Shown: in pieces, positions 57,685 to 64,000 of the stretch | How positions within the stretch are numbered: the stretch's first letter is position 1 | How the letters are laid out: every line of letters starts with the position of its first letter | Source: Lathyrus oleraceus | Lineage: Eukaryota; Streptophyta; Magnoliopsida; Fabales; Fabaceae | DNA: 64,000 bases | Assembly: GCF_024323335.1 (NCBI RefSeq) | Contig: NC_066581.1 | Location: 456,607,197-456,671,196 of the forward strand | Direction of reading: 5' to 3' | Position numbers and translations under genes: made by a program | Notes under the pieces: model-generated | What the model was told of the DNA's origin: nothing | The model's input: only the letters and a program-made list of their open reading frames with translations | Databases searched by the model: none

Positions 57685-60600
57685 TGTAATACCCCAAAAT
57701 TTACCCTTCATTTTTCCTGGAAGCATAGGATTATGTTTTACACTTCATTAACATCATATTAGGTCATACTCATTGCATACTACATTAGTGGCATGGAGAT
57801 CAGGTTTTCATTGATCACTCCTTAACAGAAGGAGCCCACACAAAGCAAGATTGAGAATTGGACTTCATTTTCTAAGTATACAAGTCTCAAGGGTCTCAGG
57901 GGGGTCCAAGTATCTTATTATGGTCCTCAGTTCATCAGTGAAGGATTCAAAGCTATCAGAGTGTTCATCTGGATTTAATCAGAAATTAGGGTTTCATGGC
58001 TACCTGCAATAGGCAATGTTTGGTTGAAAGTAGAGGAACTTATCCATGTCATGATTATAGAGGCATCTTGGCCTAGGAAGATTCACAATTATCTCGGAAA
58101 GATCCATTGGCAATCAGTGCAATCAGTTCCTGATCATTTTGCCCTAAAACTAGGGTTTGGTATAAAATCAGTTTATTTCTGATTCTTTCGGTGAAACTCT
58201 TTTCCATGGCCCTCCATATGTCCACAAGGGTGTACATACAAAAAATCAGCTCTTTATTTGAGCTAGAAGTGCTTCAATTGATCAATGGAATCGGGAATCA
58301 GACAATTTGGGAAAAGTCAACTAAGGGGCCAGAAAAGTAAACTCCTGACATTTTGAGAGTGGAATCTCAAAATCCATGCCTAGGGGATCCTACATGTAAA
58401 ATTTGATCAAGGTTGGATCATGGATTCATCATTTAATCAGCAATTGGAAAAGTTACTTAATTTGGAAATGGTTGACTTTTCATTTAGGGCAAGTTTTCAT
58501 GATCGTTGCACTCACTTTAAGCCCATTTTTCATCAAGATAAAAGCTCCATTTGAAAATTTCTCTAACATGAAAGTTGTTCCTCTTGTTCCAAGCTTTCTA
58601 GAGATATAACGTTTTCTCCATTTGGATTAGAATTGAGAAAGTTATGCTTAGTCAAAGTGAGACATTTTTTTAGGACACTTAGAAAAATTTCTAAGTCCAA
58701 AATCTTCAAAATTTGTCAAGACTTCTTGGCCAGTTTCTTGCACTTCAAGGCATTATTTGAAAATACTTTCTTCACAACAATTGTACCTTGCCATGTCCTC
58801 TTTCACATCCTTTTGGAATCATCTCATTTGGATCCATGGTTTGAGAGATACATTCATTTAAAGTGGGCACCATGACTTGATTTTCTAGGCAGATTTTGGG
58901 CCTGGCTGACCGAATCAGATTTTCTAAGCATGCTGCACAAATCAGTCACGTTTTTTTACCTCTTTTGGCCATGCATTGGACATCCATTCACTTAAGTTTG
59001 GCCTAAAATAACAACATTTTACACCTCACTTCACACTTTTATTGTTATGGATAAATCACTTATTTAAAAGCCCATGAGAACACCTAATCCACCCTATTTA
59101 AGAAGCTGAAACCCTAACCCTGAAGGAGCATTGGAATTTCGTGGCAAGGAGGCAAAGCTTCATCACATATCAGATTCTATTCCACTTCTATTTTCAATTA
59201 GGTAATCATCTCTTCCATGGCCATGGTTTGATATATCTACGCTTGCTTACCATGTTCATCACCATTAATCCTTCCATTTTCATATTTCTTTTTCTTATTT
59301 AAAATATTTTCTTCGTCCATAAAATTACCCAAAAATATTTTTCACTTTTCTTAACGTTTTATTTTATTTTAATTATTTATTCTAACTGGTCCGTTTTAAC
59401 ACACTTTTATTATTGATTTTATTTTTATGACTTAAAAATATTATTAGCATCTGATTTTTGGGATGAACGTTGACCACTGTCTTATGGTCAACCTGACCGT
59501 TTCTTGGAATTTTATTTCACATTTTCAATTTATTTTGGGTTTATTTATGACCTAGTTTGGTTGGTGGACTTTTAATTTGACTTCTATTTTATTTTAATTA
59601 ATTCACGTACCAATTTTCGTTGTTTTTAAAATCTTTTTGGGGGATGATGATGTCCTAATGCCACCTTATTTATTTTTAATTTTTCATAATTTTCTTGATT
59701 AATTTACTATTTATTCTTGATTTATTTCTAACCTAGTCTCATTAATTGACTTTTGGTTTGACCTCTGTTTTATTTTAATTAATTTACGTAACAATTTTCG
59801 TTATTTTAAAAATATTTTTGGGGGATGATGATGTCCTTACCCCACCTTATTTATTTTAGTTTTTCATAATTTTCTTGATTAATTTACTATTTATTCTTGA
59901 TGTATTTCTAACCTAGTATCATTAATTGACTTTTGGTTTGACCTCTGTTATATTTTAATTAATTTATGTACCAATTTTCGTTATTTTTTAAATATTTTTG
60001 GGGGATGATGATGTCCTGACCCCACCTTATTTATTTTAATTTTTCATAATTTTCTTGATTAATTTACTATTTATTCTTGATTTATTTCTAACCTAGTCTC
60101 ATTAATTGACTTTTGGTTTGACCTCTGTTTTATTTTAATTAATTTATGTACCAATTTTCGTTATTTTTAAAATAGTTTTGGGGGATGATGATTTCCTGAC
60201 GCCACCTTATTTAGTTTAATTTTTCATAATTTTCTTGATTAATTTGCTATTTATTTGTTATTTCTTAAGTTGACTTGAATTTTCAGTTGACTTCTTTATG
60301 ATCGATGTTTGACTTAGTTATTGCTTATGGCAATTGAAGAGATCTTTTGATCCTCCCTCGTTCATCTCATATGCCATGTATTAGAGGCCTTTCACCTTGA
60401 TTTCATTTGGTCCTTACCTCATTTCCTGATTAAATTATTCAGTGGACCCTTCGTGTGCATATTTTTATCTGTTTGATTCATCTGTTATCTTTTATACTTG
60501 TTTCTCTCATTCATGCTTTCTATTGCTTGATTATTTAACATGTTCATACTCCCATGCATTGTTTAAATGCTCCATTATTTGATTCTTTGGTTTGATAATA

Positions 60601-61848
60601 TATTGTTTATTTATCCGATCTGATTGATAATTGTTGCCTACTTGTATGATGTATGAGGCATATATTCTTATTGTTTGTTTGCCATGAACAATCCCCATTC
60701 ATAACAAATGTACTCCTCTCCCATAAAGTGTATAAGTGTATAATATTTATTTCTTTATTTCTTTAGTCACCTGTTAATACAAGAATTAAAACGAACATCC
60801 AATAACCATTTCAAAATAAGATCAAAAGCTCGATCCAACGTCGAGTAATCATTTTCAAAACTTAACAGAACCAGCACGCATTCATCCATCCTCTTGTAAG
60901 TCGATTGCCTCAGGCATCGCCATCTACCTGTAAGTCGATTGCCTCCGGCATCGCCATCTACCCTTATCCGTAACTCCTCTTCGCGCTCCATCCGTCGACT
61001 CTTGTTCCGTTTAGGTAGCACCCATTAGGTAGAACCCTTTGTATGATAACATAGGTAGAATTCCCCTATTCTTTGCATGCTAACATTATGTAGATGTTCC
61101 CCTTTGTAAATCCTAACACATATGTCCATATTGCATGACAACTCTAGAGCAGAGCTTCCCCACTTTTAGACCTTCCGTGCGTCTCCGATCTTGTGGCATG
61201 TCAGTCCGTTCTATTGCAAAGAGGTAACTTCCTAAGACTCGATTCAGCGAGCTGCGACACCTACTGCTAGGACGTTGAACACATTGCCCACCTTCCTTTG
61301 ACACAGCTAGTGTCCTCTTCTGTAATTCTATGTTCATATGGCAATCCTTAACCCATAGTTAGCTGAACTACGTTTTGCTCTGATTCTCATTCCAGATGAG
61401 ATACGTAGGCATAAGACGCGACGTCTTACCGAGCACACTTCTCTTTAACCCATAGGTAGCCGAGCTACAAAGACTCTGATCCTCATACTCATATGAGATA
61501 CGTAGGCAGTGGATGCGACATCTTTGCGAGTCATTTTCTTTTAACCTTCCTTTTAGTAAATAGTACTTTAGATATACCTACACCCTTTAGACTAGAACAA
61601 CACTTATGAAAAGGGCTCCCTAGGAGTACCTAGGATGTTTTGGGTGCTTAAGACCTTCCAATTGTATAACCAACCCCCTTACCCAGATCTCAAACATTTT
61701 TACTAGTTTTTTATTCGATAAAACTTTTAGGTTTTTGTTCGCTTTCTAACCATTCATTTGGATAAGTAGAAGTGCGGTGGCGACTTGACTTGTATGGTTT
61801 ACCTTTGATTTAGTCAATATCTATAATGGTAACGAATACCCCGCTACA
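57685..61848 (+). repeat. 3' LTR of element A (4164 bp)
   Basis: TGTAATACCCC...CCGCTACA, paired with 18722-22924. TATA-like TATTTAAG at 59095, 180-bp array at 59570-60260, two-stem modules at 61368-61408 and 61465-61505 (the second has a broken outer pair), AGTA hairpin at 61619-61634. Confidence 0.92.
59570..60260 (+). repeat. 180-bp tandem repeats in element A 3' LTR
   Basis: Four units in register at about 59581, 59761, 59941 and 60121, homologous to 20640-21330. Confidence 0.88.
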
Positions 61849-61853
61849 CTTTG
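61849..61853 (+). repeat. Target site duplication of element A, right copy
   Basis: CTTTG directly after the LTR terminus ACA. Confidence 0.9.
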
Positions 61854-63331
61854 GAAGATGTCTTGGTTCAAGGATCCATGCTTCTGATAAGTGGGTTGAG
61901 TGTTCTCCAAATAATGACTTAAACAAAACCAAAGCAAAGGCAATACTAACTTCTAATCCACTAACCACTAACATTTAATTTAAAGCCATTTACTTTTATG
62001 CACTTTAATTTTAAGCCTTTATTCATTTACCATTATTCATACCATTCAATTTGTATACTTTAATATCATTTTCACTTTGCTCACTTGAGCCATACTTTAT
62101 GGATATATTGCGTTTGTATATACTTGTTTGTATTTGTGGTCTTTTGACCTTAATGTACATAATAAGAACAAAAAACCTAAAAAACATTTTGTGTGGACTG
62201 TTGGATTGATCTGAGACATTGGACTAAGAATTAGGCAACACTCCCTATGCAAAAGAACTTGGCCAATTCCAACTTTCATGAAATCAAATGCTTATGAAGT
62301 GAACTTCCATCTTATACAATTATTGAAGATCCATTTGAGTTCATTTGCAACATGATCATATTGAAGCTGTTATTTTGAACCTGTGTTTAATGCTCCTCTT
62401 TGAAGTCATCTGATAGATGGGGAATCATGGAGAAGATCATGAGTTGCTAAGCTTGGATGTGACTATCTTTATTTGATGCCTTTCTCTTCATCTTGCTACT
62501 TGTGTATTGATATTGCTTTATTCTAAAGTCCAACGGAAAATTGGGTTTCTATGTGACATTCTTGTCTATTGGATTGCAGCCCATTGGTCAGATCTTTTTC
62601 AACTCTCAACTTTTAAATTTTTGCTTAGGATTAGTCTCTTCATCTCTTCCCCATTTCTTTAATTTCAAATCTCTCCCTCTCTTTTAAAATCTTCTTTGCT
62701 TATGTTTGTTTTTTGAACTTAGACCACTTTGCAAATTAGAAACTTTGACCTTATGCCATTGAATTTTTAAACTCTTTTCTTAATCAAATTTGTAAATGAA
62801 CTTAACTATATTTGACTTAAAATTTCAAAAGACAAAAATAAATAACACTTATTCAAACCTTTTTAGGCCTTTTGTGCCTTTGTTAAACTTAAATCTTTGT
62901 GAAAAGCAACTCATTCACTTTGAAATTTATACCACGAACTACGAGGTTTTGATCCCTCATTTTTATGTTGGTACCTAGGCACAAGTCTGAAGGTCTTGTC
63001 AAACACAAAAATATAATTAATGAATTCTTTTCTCGTCCCTCCACTCCATTTATTGCAAACATTATTTTGTACAAAAACACATATGCACACAAAAAAGGGC
63101 TCCCTAGGAGTACCTAGGACACTTTGGATGCTAACACCTTTCCTTTATGTAACCAACCCCCTTACCTGTAATCTCTGGCATTTTATTAGTTTTGATTTCA
63201 AAACTTCTTATTTTTGGGTTTTGTTCGTACTTTTACCATTTCCCTTGGAAACAATAAAAGCGCGGTGGCGACTCTGGTTTTATTGACGTCTAGCTTATCT
63301 ATAGCTTGATGGTCATGAATTTACCGCTACA
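61854..63331 (+). repeat. C2 LTR, right part
   Basis: Resumes at GAAGATGTCTTGGTTCAAGG, homologous to 5217 onward in LTR C1, and ends TTTACCGCTACA at 63331. Contains a two-stem module whose outer stem is damaged (CTACG 62939 / CCTAG 62974) and the AGTA hairpin (63103-63118). Confidence 0.85.
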
Positions 63332-63340
63332 GAAATTAAG

Positions 63341-63358
63341 TGGCGACTCTGCTGGGGA
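63341..63358 (+). other. PBS of element C2
   Basis: TGGCGACTCTGCTGGGGA, nine bases after the LTR. It shows that C2 is used as a 5' LTR. Confidence 0.85.
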
Positions 63359-64000
63359 GTAGTCTCCAGTGGGTTTAGCCTACCTTTTTGTGTGTGTATA
63401 ATTGTATATTTGATGTTTGTATATTTGTTTGTGTGATATAATATGCTTGTTGTGCTTGGTGATCTCTGAGTGGTGAGATAAGTTCTAACCCGAACTTGAG
63501 TGCAATTAAGATAGGAGGATGGTATAGTCATGTTCGACTTGTGTGGAATAGTCCTTAACAAGTTGGCTTGAGACCCATCTACTCAGTGGAGACCCTTTTG
63601 GAGCTATTGATGTCACATAAGTTATTTGTGGTTAAGCATCACTTTCTCTGATTTGGGGTCCGAGAACCTGAGGATCGTAGAACATTTAACACATCTTGGC
63701 CTATTTAGGACGTAGTGTGGAGACTGTTCAAGTGTAGACTTGATAACAGTTGTTACGCGATACTACACTCAGACGAGTTTCTCTTGAGAATATTATGGGT
63801 TGATGAGTCAATCATCCTAACCTGTAATATCCGATAGATGGAATTAAGACTCTGGGAACTTTTTAGAACATGGTCTATAGGTTTTTATCCTTAGTTAACT
63901 CCTTCGGGATGGTTCTTACCCAGACTCCATGCTCGTGACTCACAACAAACCCTTGATTCTTGGTTGATCAAATTAAGTCTTGTCTATATCAATGGAACTT
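63359..64000 (+). other. 5' UTR of element C2 (runs off the window)
   Basis: No ORF. Similar to element A's leader (22949-23600) in order and wording, for example CCCGAACTTGAGTGCAATTA and GATACTACACTCAGACGAG. ORF1 would be expected beyond 64000. Confidence 0.7.

Larger units (their letters stand above)
18722..61848 (+). mobile_element. Element A: Ogre-type Ty3/gypsy retrotransposon (interrupted)
   Basis: 5' LTR 18722-22924, PBS 22931, ORF1, gag-pro, intron, pol, 3' UTR and 3' LTR 57685-61848, flanked by CTTTG duplications. Removing the nested element B and one GAAAG leaves about 20.6 kb, normal for Ogre. It sits inside the C2 LTR. The coding region has nonsense codons in ORF1 (24506), gag (27008), the pro linker (two frameshifts, about 27720 and 27850) and pol (29861), and the integrase lacks its first catalytic Asp, so it is dead. 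LTRs differ at roughly 4 percent of the first 600 bases by eye, so it is older than B. Confidence 0.92.

Noticed and set aside
1..64000. Host protein-coding or tRNA/rRNA gene
   Set aside because: I looked for non-transposon coding stretches and RNA genes between and inside elements and found none; all open frames with domains are retrotransposon genes.

Overview
The window is plant nuclear repeat DNA and I find no host gene in it. Everything I can identify is LTR retrotransposon, stacked by nested insertion. Very large Ty3/gypsy elements of the Ogre type (Tat lineage) dominate. They have LTRs of 4-5 kb, an extra ORF1 before gag, an intron between protease and reverse transcriptase, two RNase H-like segments, and long 3' UTRs with tandem repeats. 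Ogre elements of this size and density are typical of legumes, especially the tribe Fabeae (pea, vetch, faba bean, lentil, Lathyrus). That assignment is an inference; species cannot be read from the sequence.

Layout. (1) 1-6682: the 3' end of an Ogre-like element (C1), with a 3' UTR of tandem repeats, a polypurine tract and a 5.06 kb 3' LTR. (2) 6683-11860, minus strand: decayed Ty1/copia element of the SIRE/Maximus type, with its 5' LTR (10734-11860), PBS, gag, protease and part of RT. It is cut at 6683 by C1. (3) 11861-15500, minus strand: decayed Athila-type Ty3/gypsy element (PBS, gag, protease, RT), cut at 11861 by the copia LTR. (4) 15501-18721 and 61849-64000: a second C-family LTR (C2), preceded by a scrap of 3' UTR and followed by a PBS and 5' UTR. 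It is split by element A. (5) Element A, 18722-61848: an Ogre of about 20.6 kb net, with 5-bp target duplication CTTTG. It carries LTRs, ORF1, gag-pro, an intron and pol, with several nonsense codons and frameshifts. (6) Element B, 30528-53056: a 22.5 kb Ogre inserted in the RT region of A's pol, with target duplication GAAAG. Its LTRs are nearly identical (4689 and 4700 bp) and its 1155-codon pol frame is open, but ORF1 and gag-pro each have one nonsense codon.

Insertion order from the nesting is Athila, then copia, then C1; and independently C2, then A, then B. LTR divergence agrees for A and B: about 4 percent in the first 600 bases of A's LTRs by eye, and much less for B.

In a working Ogre, the LTR promoter drives one long RNA. 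ORF1 protein and Gag-Pro are made from the unspliced form, and removal of the short intron joins Pro to RT-RNase H-integrase. The most interesting structure is non-coding: (a) four successive stem-loops directly after the pol stop codon in both A and B, with pairing preserved through base changes; (b) a two-stem module repeated in the LTRs; (c) an AGTA-loop hairpin near the LTR 3' end whose stem differs between families yet still pairs. I know of no description of these, but I could not search.
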